The notes beneath the pieces were generated by a model that saw only the letters and a program-made list of their open reading frames with translations, was not told where the DNA came from and did no database searches. A DNA stretch of 64,000 nucleotides from Halomonas daqiaonensis. GTDB lineage: Bacteria; Pseudomonadota; Gammaproteobacteria; Pseudomonadales; Halomonadaceae. A program made the translations under genes and the position numbers. The DNA is taken from contig NZ_FOBC01000010.1 of NCBI RefSeq assembly GCF_900109725.1, positions 61,437 through 125,436 of the forward strand, read 5' to 3'. This document shows positions 46,134-55,451 of the stretch, one piece after another. Positions within the stretch are counted from its first letter, which is position 1. Each line of letters begins with the position of its first letter.

Positions 46134-46504
46134 CAGGACACCTCGGCGAGCAGCTTCTTGACCTTTTCGACCAGCGCCTGGGTCGAGAAGGGCTTGGTGA
46201 TGTAGTCGTCGGCCCCCAGGGCCATGCCCTTTTCTCGCTCTACCTCACGTCCATGGGCTGTCAGCATGATGATCGGCAGCTTGGCATGATTGGGGTCACC
46301 ACGCAGCCGCTCGAGGACGTCGAAGCCACTGATGCCGGGCAGGCTGATATCCAGCAGGACCAGATCTGGTGGCGAGTCGTCGATGCATGCCAGGGCACTC
46401 TCGCCGTCCTCGGCGGTGTCGACCTGGAAGCCGGCCTGTTGCATCAGGAATTCCAGGGACAGAACGATATTGGCCTCGTCGTCCACCACCAGCACCTTGG
46501 ACAT
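46133..46504 (-). CDS. Single-domain response regulator (CheY-like)
   Basis: A 123-residue receiver with no output domain. Phosphorylation-site residues are intact: DD in VLVVDDEAN, Asp in [10 protein letters not shown] (about 53), Thr in MLTAHG and Lys in DYITKPF. It is the first gene of a four-gene coupled operon with the exonuclease fusion, the small membrane protein and the symporter-type kinase, which is the likely phosphodonor. Output must be by protein contact. Confidence 0.93.
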   Translation of the reverse strand: MSKVLVVDDEANIVLSLEFLMQQAGFQVDTAEDGESALACIDDSPPDLVLLDISLPGISGFDVLERLRGDPNHAKLPIIMLTAHGREVEREKGMALGADDYITKPFSTQALVEKVKKLLAEVS

Positions 46505-46664
46505 GGTGCCCTCCTATGAGTGTGCGGTCTTTTATGCAGGGTTACCGATCAGTCTAGTGGCAGGCCGGGCGGTGGCAAAGACGACCTTGGCAGGAGTCGA
46601 GGGAGTCGGCGTGCTAAGGTGCGGAAGTTGCCCCCGATGCTGGGGGTCCACCGAGGAGGACTGC

Positions 46665-47342
46665 ATGATCAAGGTGCATCATCTGGAGAATTCCCGCTCT
46701 CAGCGGATCCTGTGGCTGCTGGAGGAGCTCGGCGTCGACTACGAGGTCATCACCTATCCGCGCGACCCCCGTACGATGCTGGCGCCCGCGTCGCTTCGCG
46801 AGGTCCATCCGCTGGGCAAGTCTCCGGTGATCAGCGACGAGGCGCGGAACGGTCGCGTGGTGGCGGAATCCGGGGCAATCGTCGAGTACCTGGTCGAGCG
46901 TTTCGATGAGCAAGACCGCCTGGTGCCGCCCGCGGGCAGTGATGCACGCGAGCGCTACCGTTTCTGGCTGCATCATGCCGAAGGCTCTGCCATGCCGCCG
47001 CTGGTGATGCGTCTGGTGTTCTCATCGCTCGGCAAGCCCCCGGTGCCGGCGCTGGCCAGGCCCCTCGGCCGTGTTTTCGCCCGCGGAGTGGAGAAGCAGT
47101 TGCTGGAGCCGCAGATCCGCCAGCTGTGCGACTACTGGGAAGCCGAACTCGGGCGAGATAGCTGGTTTGCCGGGGAGGCGTTCACGGCGGCGGATATCCA
47201 GATGAGCTTTCCGCTGCTCGCCCTGGAAAACGGCGGTGGCCTGTCAGGATACCCCAGGCTCAAAGGCTTCATGGCGGCCTGCCGCGAGCGTCCGGCCTAT
47301 CGTCGTGCCGTGGAGAAGGGTGGTGAGTTCTCGTTGGGGTGA
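46665..47342 (+). CDS. Glutathione S-transferase family protein
   Basis: A 225-residue protein with an N-terminal thioredoxin-fold glutathione site (HHLENSRSQRILWLLEELGVDYEVITYPRD, KSPVISDE, VVAESGAIVEYLVERF) and a helical C-terminal domain (FTAADIQMSFPLLAL). The catalytic residue is likely the Ser in NSRSQR, as in bacterial beta-like or fungal-type GSTs. GAGGAGGA precedes ATG 46665; the longer open frame upstream overlaps the receiver gene and is not coding. Confidence 0.9.
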   Translation: MIKVHHLENSRSQRILWLLEELGVDYEVITYPRDPRTMLAPASLREVHPLGKSPVISDEARNGRVVAESGAIVEYLVERFDEQDRLVPPAGSDARERYRFWLHHAEGSAMPPLVMRLVFSSLGKPPVPALARPLGRVFARGVEKQLLEPQIRQLCDYWEAELGRDSWFAGEAFTAADIQMSFPLLALENGGGLSGYPRLKGFMAACRERPAYRRAVEKGGEFSLG

Positions 47343-47355
47343 AGATGAGTTGTGC

Positions 47356-47628
47356 TTACTCTCGATGCTTTGGCCTTCGCCTCGGCCCCAACGGTCCCAG
47401 CCACAGCCAGACCTGCAGGATCACCAGCACCGGCAGCCACCAGACCGGGGCGCCGGTCACCCGGTTGAGTACCAGATGAATGAAGAAGGCCGTGATACCG
47501 GCGATGAGGCCCACCACCGGGAAGAGCAGCGAGCGTTCTCTGCCGGGCCAGCGCGTCAGCCGGCAGAGCGAACCGATGAGGGCGCCGAAGACGGCGGTCA
47601 GCAACAGGGGGATCAGCAGGTCAAGCAT
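47356..47628 (-). CDS. Small integral membrane protein, unknown
   Basis: A 90-residue protein with three hydrophobic segments (LLIPLLLTAVFGALIGSL, LLFPVVGLIAGITAFFIHLVLN, WWLPVLVILQVWLWLGP) and a basic tail. No family is recognised. It lies between the convergent GST gene and the ydcF-like gene on its own strand. Confidence 0.65.
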   Translation of the reverse strand: MLDLLIPLLLTAVFGALIGSLCRLTRWPGRERSLLFPVVGLIAGITAFFIHLVLNRVTGAPVWWLPVLVILQVWLWLGPLGPRRRPKHRE

Positions 47629-47694
47629 GTCGAGCCTCGTAGAGAAGGGAGCAGCCTAGCGCTTTTCAGTAGCGGTGGCGCTTCGACCTTGGCG

Positions 47695-48450
47695 TCAGTC
47701 ACCGCGGCGCAGCAGCTGGTTGCGTAGCGCCAGTTCGGCCCGTCCCAGCCACTCGTGCAGGGCGCGGGTGCTCTGATGGAGGTGGTAGGCGCGGGGGATC
47801 CAGGCGTGAATGCCCGGCGGTGGGGCGTTCGCGAACTCGGTCGGCCCAGCCGTGACGGCCAGACCGGCACGCTCGAATTCCGCCACTGCCCTCGGCAGGT
47901 GCCACGCCTGGGAGACCAGGGCGACATGCTCGATACCATCGGCCCCCAGCATCTCGGCGGTGTAGCGGGCATTCTCGGCGGTGCTGCTGCTGCGTCCCTC
48001 CATCCAGCGGACGGGCACCTCGAATACCTCGCGCAGCGCTGCCGCCATCAGACTCGCTTCGGCGCTGTGCTCGTCGTGAACGCGGCCGCCGCTGACCAGA
48101 ATCGGTAGCTGGGTCTCGCGGTGCAGGTGGGCACCATAGGCCAGTCGACGCCAGCTGGCGTTGGACGGCGCATCGCCCCAGCCGAATTCCGGGGAGGCAG
48201 AATCGCGCCCGCCACCCAGGATCACGATGGCTTGGGCCTGATTCAATTGGCCGGGGCTGGCAAGGGCGGGAGGCTCGAGCCCTTGGCGCAAGGCGTGGCT
48301 GACCAGCGGGGTGGAGAGGGCCAGCAGGCTGGCCAGCCCCAGGGTGATGAGCAGGCCGCCGGTCAGATAACGAGCGCCAAGGGCGAGGCCGGCGAGGATC
48401 AGCAGGGCATTGATAACGGGCGGCAGCAGGAGATACTTCAGCGCTTCCAT
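47695..48450 (-). CDS. YdcF family protein (DUF218, ElyC/SanA-like)
   Basis: A 251-residue protein with two N-terminal membrane helices and a DUF218 domain: AIVILGGGRDSASPEF, PILVSGGRVHDEHSAEASLMAAAL, EGRSSSTAENARYTAEML and VALVSQAWHLPRAVAEFERAGL. ElyC relatives affect peptidoglycan precursor metabolism in E. coli; the function here is unproven. Confidence 0.9.
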   Translation of the reverse strand: MEALKYLLLPPVINALLILAGLALGARYLTGGLLITLGLASLLALSTPLVSHALRQGLEPPALASPGQLNQAQAIVILGGGRDSASPEFGWGDAPSNASWRRLAYGAHLHRETQLPILVSGGRVHDEHSAEASLMAAALREVFEVPVRWMEGRSSSTAENARYTAEMLGADGIEHVALVSQAWHLPRAVAEFERAGLAVTAGPTEFANAPPPGIHAWIPRAYHLHQSTRALHEWLGRAELALRNQLLRRGD

Positions 48451-48564
48451 GGGCAGCTCTCGTTGGCGGTCATGTTGCCAGTGAACCAGCAGGCGAGCCG
48501 TTGTGCCAGCCAGGGCGCGTTAGGAACCGCATGCAGTGTCGCCGTCGGCCGATGTAAGCCCTTG

Positions 48565-49200
48565 TCACAGCTCGGTCTTCTCCGGGTATTCGCAGAGGTC
48601 CTCGATAATGCAGCTGCCACAGCGAGGCTTGCGGGCCAGGCAGGTATAGCGCCCATGGAGGATCAGCCAGTGGTGGGCATCCTGGCGAAATTCCCTGGGC
48701 ACGTGCCTCAGTAGCTTCTTCTCGACCTCGACCACGTCCTTGCCCTTGGCTATCCCGGTTCGGTTGGCCACGCGGAAGATATGGGTATCCACGGCGATGG
48801 TGGGCTCACCGAAGGCGGTGTTGAGGATGACGTTGGCGGTCTTGCGGCCGACGCCTGGCAGGGCCTCGAGGGCCTTGCGGGTGCGTGGCACCTCGCCGCC
48901 GTGCTGCTCGACCAGGATCCGGCAAGTCTTCATCAGGTTCTCGGCCTTGGTGTTGTAGAGGCCGATGGTCCTGATGTGCTCCTTGAGGCCCTCGATCCCC
49001 AGCTCGAGGATCGCCTGTGGCGTGTTGGCCACCGGGAAGAGCCGGGCTGTTGCCTTGTTCACGCCCACGTCGGTGGCCTGGGCCGAGAGCAGCACCGCAG
49101 TGAGCAGCTCGAAGGGGGTGGTCCAGTGCAGTTCGGTAGTTGGCTCAGGGGTGTGGTCGCGCAGCCGTGCGAAGATCTCTTGGCGTTTCTGGGCGTTCAT
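48565..49200 (-). CDS. nth: Endonuclease III
   Basis: A 211-residue DNA glycosylase/AP lyase removing oxidised pyrimidines. The helix-hairpin-helix with the catalytic Lys (LEALPGVGRKTANVILNTAFG) and Asp (TIAVDTHIFRVANR) and the C-terminal [4Fe-4S] cysteines (CLARKPRCGSCIIEDLC) are intact. It sits beside the rsxB-like gene, a frequent neighbour. Confidence 0.97.
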   Translation of the reverse strand: MNAQKRQEIFARLRDHTPEPTTELHWTTPFELLTAVLLSAQATDVGVNKATARLFPVANTPQAILELGIEGLKEHIRTIGLYNTKAENLMKTCRILVEQHGGEVPRTRKALEALPGVGRKTANVILNTAFGEPTIAVDTHIFRVANRTGIAKGKDVVEVEKKLLRHVPREFRQDAHHWLILHGRYTCLARKPRCGSCIIEDLCEYPEKTEL

Positions 49201-49358
49201 GGCGTTCCCTAGCGAGGGGCGCCGGGGGCAGGCCGTAGAGGAGGTCCTATGCCATGGATGGCATCGGTAGCGCCAGGGAAGGGTTCACAGCGCCTCCTCG
49301 CAGGCCTGTCGCCGGATCAGCCCCGAGCGGCAAGCGGTTTTCCGAAGTCTCGAATCAT

Positions 49359-50168
49359 TCAAGAGCGTTGAGCGACATCCAGCGCCTTTCGCGACTCGGC
49401 AAGCAACCGCTCGGCTTCGGGCAGTTGCGCCAGGGCGGTGGCCTCGGCTTCGGCGTCGGCTCGGCGGCGGGCACTTTCCAGTTGCTGCTGCACGCGTTTC
49501 AGGGCCTGCTCCGCGGCCTTGACGGCCATCTGCCTCTGCCGATCTTGATGGGCACCGGCAGCGCTGCCCGAACCAGAAGCCGAGCCCGAGCGCTGACGCT
49601 GCTGTATCAGCCGCTTCTGTCGCTCCATTCGCTTCTCTCGTGCCTGGCGAGCCAGACGACGGTTGCGCGCCTCGAAGCGCTTGCGTCCTAGCTCGGCGCG
49701 GCGCGCCAGGTAGGCATCGCGCTCTTGATCGGTCTCGGCGGCCTCCCAAGCGGGGTGAGGCAACAGGTCGATGCAATCCACCGGGCAGGGCGCCACGCAC
49801 AGCTCGCAGCCAGTGCACTCGTCCATGATCACCGTATGCATGTGCTTGGATGCCCCGAGGATGGCATCCACCGGACAGGCCTGGATGCATTTGGTGCAGC
49901 CGATGCACTCGGCTTCACGAATCCAGGCCACCAGCGGTGACTGCGAAGGCTCGGCCAGCGGCAACGCCGGGCGGCCGGTCAACTCGGCGAGCCGTTGGAC
50001 GGTGCGCTGGCCACCCGGTGGGCAGCGGTTGATGGCCTCACCTGCGGCGACGGCCTCGGCATAGGGTCGACAGCCGGGCTGGCCGCACTTGCCGCACTGG
50101 GTCTGGGGCAGCTCTGCATCGATGGCGTCGATCAGCATCGCCCGGGAGCTGGTATCAGTGTTCGTCAC
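49359..50168 (-). CDS. rsxB: RnfB/RsxB-like ferredoxin with coiled-coil tail, without other rnf genes
   Basis: A 269-residue iron-sulfur protein. An Fe4S domain ([31 protein letters not shown], about 23-52) is followed by two [4Fe-4S] ferredoxin motifs ([16 protein letters not shown] and [16 protein letters not shown]). The membrane helix that begins canonical RnfB is missing, and the C-terminal 120 residues form a long basic coiled coil ([38 protein letters not shown]). No rnfA, C, D, G or E gene is nearby. It lies between metG and nth, as in pseudomonads that keep only this gene. It may donate electrons to a partner other than the Rnf pump. Confidence 0.85.
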   Translation of the reverse strand: MTNTDTSSRAMLIDAIDAELPQTQCGKCGQPGCRPYAEAVAAGEAINRCPPGGQRTVQRLAELTGRPALPLAEPSQSPLVAWIREAECIGCTKCIQACPVDAILGASKHMHTVIMDECTGCELCVAPCPVDCIDLLPHPAWEAAETDQERDAYLARRAELGRKRFEARNRRLARQAREKRMERQKRLIQQRQRSGSASGSGSAAGAHQDRQRQMAVKAAEQALKRVQQQLESARRRADAEAEATALAQLPEAERLLAESRKALDVAQRS

Positions 50169-50177
50169 GGCGGCGCC

Positions 50178-52220
50178 TCAGCGCACTCGTTGACCCGGCT
50201 CGGCACCGGAATCCGGGCTGAGCAGGTAGATGCCCTCATCGTCGCCGGCGGCAAGCACCATGCCCTCGGAAACGCCGAAACGCATCTTGCGCGGTGCCAG
50301 GTTGGCGACCATTACCGTCAATCGTCCCTCCAGGGCCTCCGGGGCATAGGCGACGCGAATGCCGGCGAAGACGGTGCGGGTCTCGCCGCCCAGGTCCAGG
50401 GTCAGCTTGAGCAGCTTGTTGGCCTTCTCAACATATTCTGCCTGGACGATGCGGACGATGCGCAGATCGACCTTGGCGAAGTCGTCGAAGTCGATCTCCT
50501 CAGCGATGGGGTCTGCGGCCAGCGGGCCCTTCGCGGTTTCCTTGAGTTTCTGTTCTTCCACCAGATCCTCCTTCGATGCCGCCATCATGGCATCGATCTT
50601 GTCCCGTTCCACGCGAGTCATCAGCGGAGTGAACTTGGCGATCTCGTGATCCACCAGCAGTGTGTGGCGGCTGTGCCAGTCGAGGCTGTCGAGCCCGAGG
50701 AACGCCCGAGCCTGTTCGGCCATGGCGGGTACCACCGGCGCCAGGTAGACCATCAACTGGCGGAACAGGTTGATGCCCACCGAACAGATTTCCAGTACCT
50801 CCTGCTCGCGGCCCTGCTGTTTGGCCAGCACCCAGGGCTCGGCCTCGGCGATATAGGTGTTGGCCTCATCGGCCAGTTCCATCACGCGGCGCATGGCCCG
50901 GCCGAACTCGCGGGCCTCGAAGTCCTCGGCGATGGCGTCACCCGCGGCGATGAAGCGTGCCACCATCTCGGGCTCGCTGCAGTGGCCGGCGAGGCGGCCG
51001 CCGCCGAGTTTCTTGACGAAGCCGGCGCAGCGGCTGGCGATGTTGACCACCTTGCCTACCAGGTCGCTGTTCACCCGGGCCGCGAAGTCCTCGAGATTGA
51101 GGTCCAGGTCGTCGACCCCCGAGGTCAGCTTGGCGGCGAAATAATAGCGCAGGTACTCCGGGTTGAGGTGGTCGGCATAGGTGGCGGCCTTGATGAAGGT
51201 GCCGCGCGACTTCGACATCTTGGCGCCGTTCACGGTGACGAAGCCGTGGCAGTTGACCGCCGTGGGCGTGCGGAAATCGGCGCCGTGCAGCATGGCAGGC
51301 CAGAACAGGGCATGGAAGTAGACGATGTCCTTGCCGATGAAGTGGTAGACCTCGGCGCTGGAGTCGGGTGCCCAATAGGTGTCGAAGTCCATCCCCTGAC
51401 GGTCGCAGAGGTTCTGGAAGCTGGCCAGATATCCGATCGGGGCATCGAGCCAGACATAAAAGTACTTGCCCGGTGCGTCGGGGATCTCGAAGCCGAAGTA
51501 GGGCGCATCGCGGGAGATGTCCCACTCGTTGAAGCCCGACGCGAACCACTCCATCAGCTTGTTGCGGATCTGCGGCTGGACATGGTCATCGTCGATCCAC
51601 GATTTCAGGAAGTCGGCGAAGTCCGGCAGCTTGAAGAAGTAGTGGGTGGAGCTTCTCACCTCGGGCGAGGCACCGGAGATCGCCGATACCGGGTCGATCA
51701 GCTCCGCCGGGGTGTAGGTGGCCCCGCAGGCCTCGCAGTTGTCGCCGTACTGGTCCTCGGTCTTGCACTTTGGGCAGGTGCCCTTGATGAAACGGTCGGC
51801 CAGGAAGAGCCCCTTCACGGAGTCGAACATCTGCTCGATGTCGCGGGTGGCGATATGCCCCTTGTCGCGCAGCCGGGTGTAGATCAGCTCGCTGAAGTGG
51901 CGGTTCTCAGGGGAGTGGGTCGAGTGATAGTTGTCGAAGGCCACCCCGAAGCGGGAGAAATCAGTCTGATGGTCGCGGGAAACCCGTTCGATCAGCGCCT
52001 CCGAGGCGATGCCCTCCTGCTCCGCACGCAGCATGATCGCGGTGCCATGGGCGTCGTCGGCACACACGTAGTGGCACTCATGCCCGCGGCTCTTCTGGAA
52101 GCGCACCCAGATATCGGTCTGGATGTACTCCAGCAGGTGGCCCAGGTGGATGGCACCGTTGGCGTAGGGGAGGGCGCTGGTGACCAGGATCTTGCGCGGA
52201 TGGCGTGCGGTGTTCGACAT
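50178..52220 (-). CDS. metG: Methionyl-tRNA synthetase
   Basis: A 680-residue class I synthetase. The HIGH-type site is in [16 protein letters not shown] and the KMSKS loop in [11 protein letters not shown]. The zinc knuckle is [17 protein letters not shown]. The C-terminal EMAP/Trbp111-like tRNA-binding domain ([42 protein letters not shown]) gives the long, dimeric form. ATG 52220 gives the family N-terminus; an upstream extension is not supported. Confidence 0.98.
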   Translation of the reverse strand: MSNTARHPRKILVTSALPYANGAIHLGHLLEYIQTDIWVRFQKSRGHECHYVCADDAHGTAIMLRAEQEGIASEALIERVSRDHQTDFSRFGVAFDNYHSTHSPENRHFSELIYTRLRDKGHIATRDIEQMFDSVKGLFLADRFIKGTCPKCKTEDQYGDNCEACGATYTPAELIDPVSAISGASPEVRSSTHYFFKLPDFADFLKSWIDDDHVQPQIRNKLMEWFASGFNEWDISRDAPYFGFEIPDAPGKYFYVWLDAPIGYLASFQNLCDRQGMDFDTYWAPDSSAEVYHFIGKDIVYFHALFWPAMLHGADFRTPTAVNCHGFVTVNGAKMSKSRGTFIKAATYADHLNPEYLRYYFAAKLTSGVDDLDLNLEDFAARVNSDLVGKVVNIASRCAGFVKKLGGGRLAGHCSEPEMVARFIAAGDAIAEDFEAREFGRAMRRVMELADEANTYIAEAEPWVLAKQQGREQEVLEICSVGINLFRQLMVYLAPVVPAMAEQARAFLGLDSLDWHSRHTLLVDHEIAKFTPLMTRVERDKIDAMMAASKEDLVEEQKLKETAKGPLAADPIAEEIDFDDFAKVDLRIVRIVQAEYVEKANKLLKLTLDLGGETRTVFAGIRVAYAPEALEGRLTVMVANLAPRKMRFGVSEGMVLAAGDDEGIYLLSPDSGAEPGQRVR

Positions 52221-52413
52221 GTCGGCTCTGGAAATCCCAAGAAAATCAGACCCTCGATTGTAGCCATCTTCGGCGCCCACTGCATCCGGCGGGTCGAGGT
52301 CTGTCTACTGCCAGAAGCTAGCTAACCTCGTGCCAAAATTGTCTGACGGGTTCGCGTGGCTGCCGCTACACTCAAAAGCGCACCGCATCCTTCGTTCCAG
52401 AGGGTCATCAACA

Positions 52414-52968
52414 ATGTCAATCGCTGAACAAGTATCGATGGGGCCTTCGTTTCCCGAAGTGGTTCCCGAGGTAGCCGCTGCAGAGGCTTCTGCAGTAACT
52501 CTCGAAGTGATTCCTGAAGTCACTTCCGAAGAGGCGCCAGAAGTGACTCTCGAGGTGGTTCCTGGCGTCACAGTTGACGTGGTCTCGGAAGTGGCTACTG
52601 CCGCCTCTCACTCTGCCGTCAGCGCGTTGCCGACGAGTGTCGCCCAGGCCTCACAGCAGGTCTTCGACTGGTGGTTGCATCACTGGATGGACGCCTCGCA
52701 TCCGCTGGCCAGGCTGCAGTGCGCCTGGATGGAATCCGTGTTCGAGGTCATACAGGTCGAGGCCGAGTTCCTGAATGCCTGCGCACTCTCGAATGCCAAG
52801 GTATGGAGTTGTCTCACCGATGCCAGGTCTCTTGCAGATTCCGCTTCCCTACACAGCTGCTACCATGAGGTGGCCAAGGACATGGCCGACGCGCACCTGG
52901 CGCGCCTCAGTAAGGTGGCTGAACTGCCCGATGACTTCCAGCAACGGCTCTGGGAAGAGATCTGCTAG
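52414..52968 (+). CDS. Uncharacterised protein with acidic EV-repeat N-terminus, phasin-like helical C-terminus
   Basis: A 184-residue protein. Residues about 10-75 are low-complexity, built from variants of E-V-x-P-E-V and T-L-E-V (FPEVVPEV, TLEVIPEVTSEEAPEV, TLEVVPGVTVDVVSEV), and the DNA shows matching imperfect repeats. The rest is helical and aromatic-rich (QVFDWWLHHWMDASHPLARLQCAWMESVFEVIQVEAEFLNA), resembling phasin-type granule proteins in style but not clearly in sequence. ATG 52414 follows AGAGGGT. It diverges from metG and is followed by a terminator. Confidence 0.65.
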   Translation: MSIAEQVSMGPSFPEVVPEVAAAEASAVTLEVIPEVTSEEAPEVTLEVVPGVTVDVVSEVATAASHSAVSALPTSVAQASQQVFDWWLHHWMDASHPLARLQCAWMESVFEVIQVEAEFLNACALSNAKVWSCLTDARSLADSASLHSCYHEVAKDMADAHLARLSKVAELPDDFQQRLWEEIC

Positions 52969-53017
52969 GGAGCAGCCCGGACCAGGGTTGCCTGGTAATC
53001 ACGATTGACGACCGCGG

Positions 53018-53054
53018 CGGGCGAGGAGGGCGATCCCCTTCCTCGCCCGTTTTC
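53018..53054 (+). terminator. Rho-independent terminator
   Basis: CGGGCGAGG/CCTCGCCCG stem with a GGG/CCC inner extension, followed by TTTTC, after the EV-repeat protein gene. Confidence 0.85.
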
Positions 53055-53086
53055 TCGTGAGTCACCGGAGCGTCTTCTGCAGTGAC

Positions 53087-54562
53087 TCAGGATGCGCTGC
53101 GAAGGACGCCGAAGTGGGACATGCCTCGATCCTTGAGATGCAGTGCCTGCATGTGGCTCATCACTCCCTGGTCACAGTAGAGGAGGTATTCGCGGCCCCC
53201 GGGCAGCGTCTCGGCCTGGCCCTGAAGCTCGTAGAAGGGTATTGCCAGGCAGGGAACTTCCGAAATCACGAGAGGCGCCGCCTCGCGCTCTTCCGGGGGG
53301 CGGATATCGATCACGCTGACCGCCGGCATCTCGGCCAATGTGGCCGGCGAGTCGACCACGGTCACCTCGCCGGGTTGAGGCCAGCCTTCCAGCAGGCGGT
53401 TGGCACGGGTCACGGTGGCAGCATCGACGGCGGCATCGAGGACCGTGAAATCGAAGTCGGCCTCGGCGGCGAGCACCTTGTCGGTGGGTGCTCGGGTGTG
53501 GGGGCGACGCGAGATGACGCCGCAGTATTCGGGCATCTGCTCGGCGAAACGTGCGGTATCGATCCGGCGGGCCGTGTCGATGATCTCCTGCTTGTCCTCG
53601 GTGACCAGCGGCCGCAGGATCGGTAGCTTGCTTGCCGCATCGATCAGCGCCAGGTTGCTGAGGGTCTGGCTGGAGACCTGGGCGATGGCGTCCCCGGTGA
53701 CCAGTACCGGTATGCCCGAGCGGGTGGCTACTCGGCTGGCTGCCCGAACCATCATGCGCTTGAGGACCACGCCCATCAGGCCATCGGGAATGCTGCGCAG
53801 TATTTCTGTCACCACGCCCTCGAAGGGCACCGAGGTAAAGTCGACATTGTGGGAAGCGCTGTAGCGTTGCCACAGGTGATGGGTGACCTCCCGCACGCCC
53901 GACTCGTGGGCCGGCCCCCCCAAGTTGAAGAACAGGTAGTGGGTCTTGATGCCGCGGCGCAGCATCCGCCAGGCCGCCACCGGTGAGTCGAACCCGCCTG
54001 AGACCAGTGCCAGGGCCTGCCCCTGAACGCCCAGCGGGTAGCCCCCCAGGCCAGGGCGACGTGAGCGGATCAACTGCAGCCGCTTGTGAGTCAGCTCCAC
54101 CGACACCACCACCTCGGGATTTTTCAGATCAACCCGTGCCGATGGCTCGGCCGCCAGCAGGGCGCTGCCCAGGTGTCGCTCGAGATCCATTGAGGAGAAG
54201 TCGTGGTCGCCCCGGCGCTTGGCCCGGACCCTGAAACGACGCCCAGCAATGGCTGCCTTCCAGTGCGGCACGATCCAGGCGGCAGCTTCGGTGAGCGAGG
54301 TGCAGGGCACTGCTTCGGTGGCTAGCACTTCGTGGATGCCGGGAATGCGCGTCAGGGTTTCTTCCATCTCCTGTACTCGCCCCGGGGATAGCGCCTCGGG
54401 CAGGCTCACGAGCAAAGCGTCCCAGCCACCTTTGACGCGTACGCCCTCATCTAGCTGGCGCAGGATATTGCGCACATTGCTGGCCAGGCAGCGGGTCATG
54501 TGCTGGCGGACGGAGCGGGACTTGATGGTGATTTCGGGGTGAAGCTTGAGCAGATAGGTCAT
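53087..54562 (-). CDS. thiI: tRNA 4-thiouridine synthase ThiI with rhodanese domain
   Basis: A 491-residue enzyme that adds sulfur to U8 of tRNA and to ThiS. Domains: N-terminal ferredoxin-like region with THUMP (about 60-165), the PP-loop ATPase (ALALVSGGFDSPVAAWRMLRRG) and a C-terminal rhodanese domain with its sulfur-carrying Cys in YLLYCDQGVMSHMQA. The rhodanese-bearing form is typical of gammaproteobacteria and fits the thiS-thiG genes elsewhere in the window. Confidence 0.97.
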   Translation of the reverse strand: MTYLLKLHPEITIKSRSVRQHMTRCLASNVRNILRQLDEGVRVKGGWDALLVSLPEALSPGRVQEMEETLTRIPGIHEVLATEAVPCTSLTEAAAWIVPHWKAAIAGRRFRVRAKRRGDHDFSSMDLERHLGSALLAAEPSARVDLKNPEVVVSVELTHKRLQLIRSRRPGLGGYPLGVQGQALALVSGGFDSPVAAWRMLRRGIKTHYLFFNLGGPAHESGVREVTHHLWQRYSASHNVDFTSVPFEGVVTEILRSIPDGLMGVVLKRMMVRAASRVATRSGIPVLVTGDAIAQVSSQTLSNLALIDAASKLPILRPLVTEDKQEIIDTARRIDTARFAEQMPEYCGVISRRPHTRAPTDKVLAAEADFDFTVLDAAVDAATVTRANRLLEGWPQPGEVTVVDSPATLAEMPAVSVIDIRPPEEREAAPLVISEVPCLAIPFYELQGQAETLPGGREYLLYCDQGVMSHMQALHLKDRGMSHFGVLRSAS

Positions 54563-54721
54563 TCGACAGGCAGGGCAGCAACGATATGTGCTGCCTATTC
54601 TACCAAGGGCAGGCCATCAAGGGCAGGCCCGACCCTCACTGCACCTGAGTTGGCGGGGAGGGGCCTCTCCCGGCATGAGACCGGGAAAGGCGAGGCATTC
54701 AGCAGCGGTGCGGGCCGGCCC

Positions 54722-55003
54722 TCAGTAGAGTGCCTGCTCTTCCTTGACCACTTCCTTGAGCAGTTCGAGGAAGAGCCGGTCGGCCTCTGAGTGCTCCTCG
54801 GGGTCCTCGGGGATGTGAATGCTGGTGGTATCCGATATCTCGTTGGCGATCTTCGCCATTGCCCGGTCCCTGCTGTCTTCCGTCAACTGGCGGCGGGCGA
54901 TCTCCAGTGACTGCTCGAGGATCTTCGGGTCCTGCAGAAGTTTCTTGATGAAGCCCCGCAACTCGTTGATCACGCGGGTCTTCTGGATTTCCGATGAGGC
55001 CAT
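54722..55003 (-). CDS. Uncharacterised small protein
   Basis: A 93-residue, helical, charged, soluble protein (KTRVINELRGFIKKLLQDPKILEQSLEIARRQLTEDSRDRAMAKIANEISDTTSIHIPED). No family is recognised. CAAGGAGAAC precedes the ATG, a good ribosome binding site. It lies between thiI (same strand) and the divergent secretion locus. Confidence 0.75.
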   Translation of the reverse strand: MASSEIQKTRVINELRGFIKKLLQDPKILEQSLEIARRQLTEDSRDRAMAKIANEISDTTSIHIPEDPEEHSEADRLFLELLKEVVKEEQALY

Positions 55004-55451
55004 GACGTTCTCCTTGGGGTGACCATGCCCATGACGTTTCGGGGGCGGTCAGACGATACCACGTTTGCCGGCGAGCGTGGTTTGACGAAGGGAGTGCCAT
55101 CGAGATGGTCAGTGTGGCGGCTTGTAAGCATTGTTCTACATCAAGCGTTGGTAATCTCCTGACTGACCGGTGGGCTTCGGGACTGGACAATTCCCCTCAT
55201 TCAGTTACGCTGCATTACAAAGCGACACATCATGCAATAGCATGTTGCATCTGATGTTTTCAAACTATCCTGAACTAGTCCAATGGGCAGCATCGGGTGG
55301 TCGTTGTAGGAAGTCGGGAAGGGATGCGCCATGGGCTTGATCGTTCGCCCCATGGGGCCCGTCACAATAATTAAACAAGAAGATCATCACATCTCCGGGC
55401 AGGCCTGATCGTCCAGTGGTCGGGTCGCTTCGATCATGAAAGGGAACACCC
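55004..55451. promoter_or_regulatory. 448-bp control region upstream of the adhesin secretion operon
   Basis: No gene is seen. It holds overlapping palindromes around 55231-55250 (CATGC-AATA-GCATG and ATGCAA...TTGCAT) in a locally AT-rich stretch, and a leader hairpin CCATGGG/CCCATGG at 55329-55355. GAAAGGGAAC precedes the tolC-like ATG. The long leader suggests complex regulation, but no promoter can be called confidently. Confidence 0.45.

Noticed and set aside
49359..50168. Start of a full Rnf electron-transport operon
   Set aside because: Both neighbours are nth and metG; no other rnf subunit gene is present.
49995..52325. 776-codon frame antisense to metG
   Set aside because: The opposite strand encodes a complete methionyl-tRNA synthetase with all motifs; the frame is a composition artefact.
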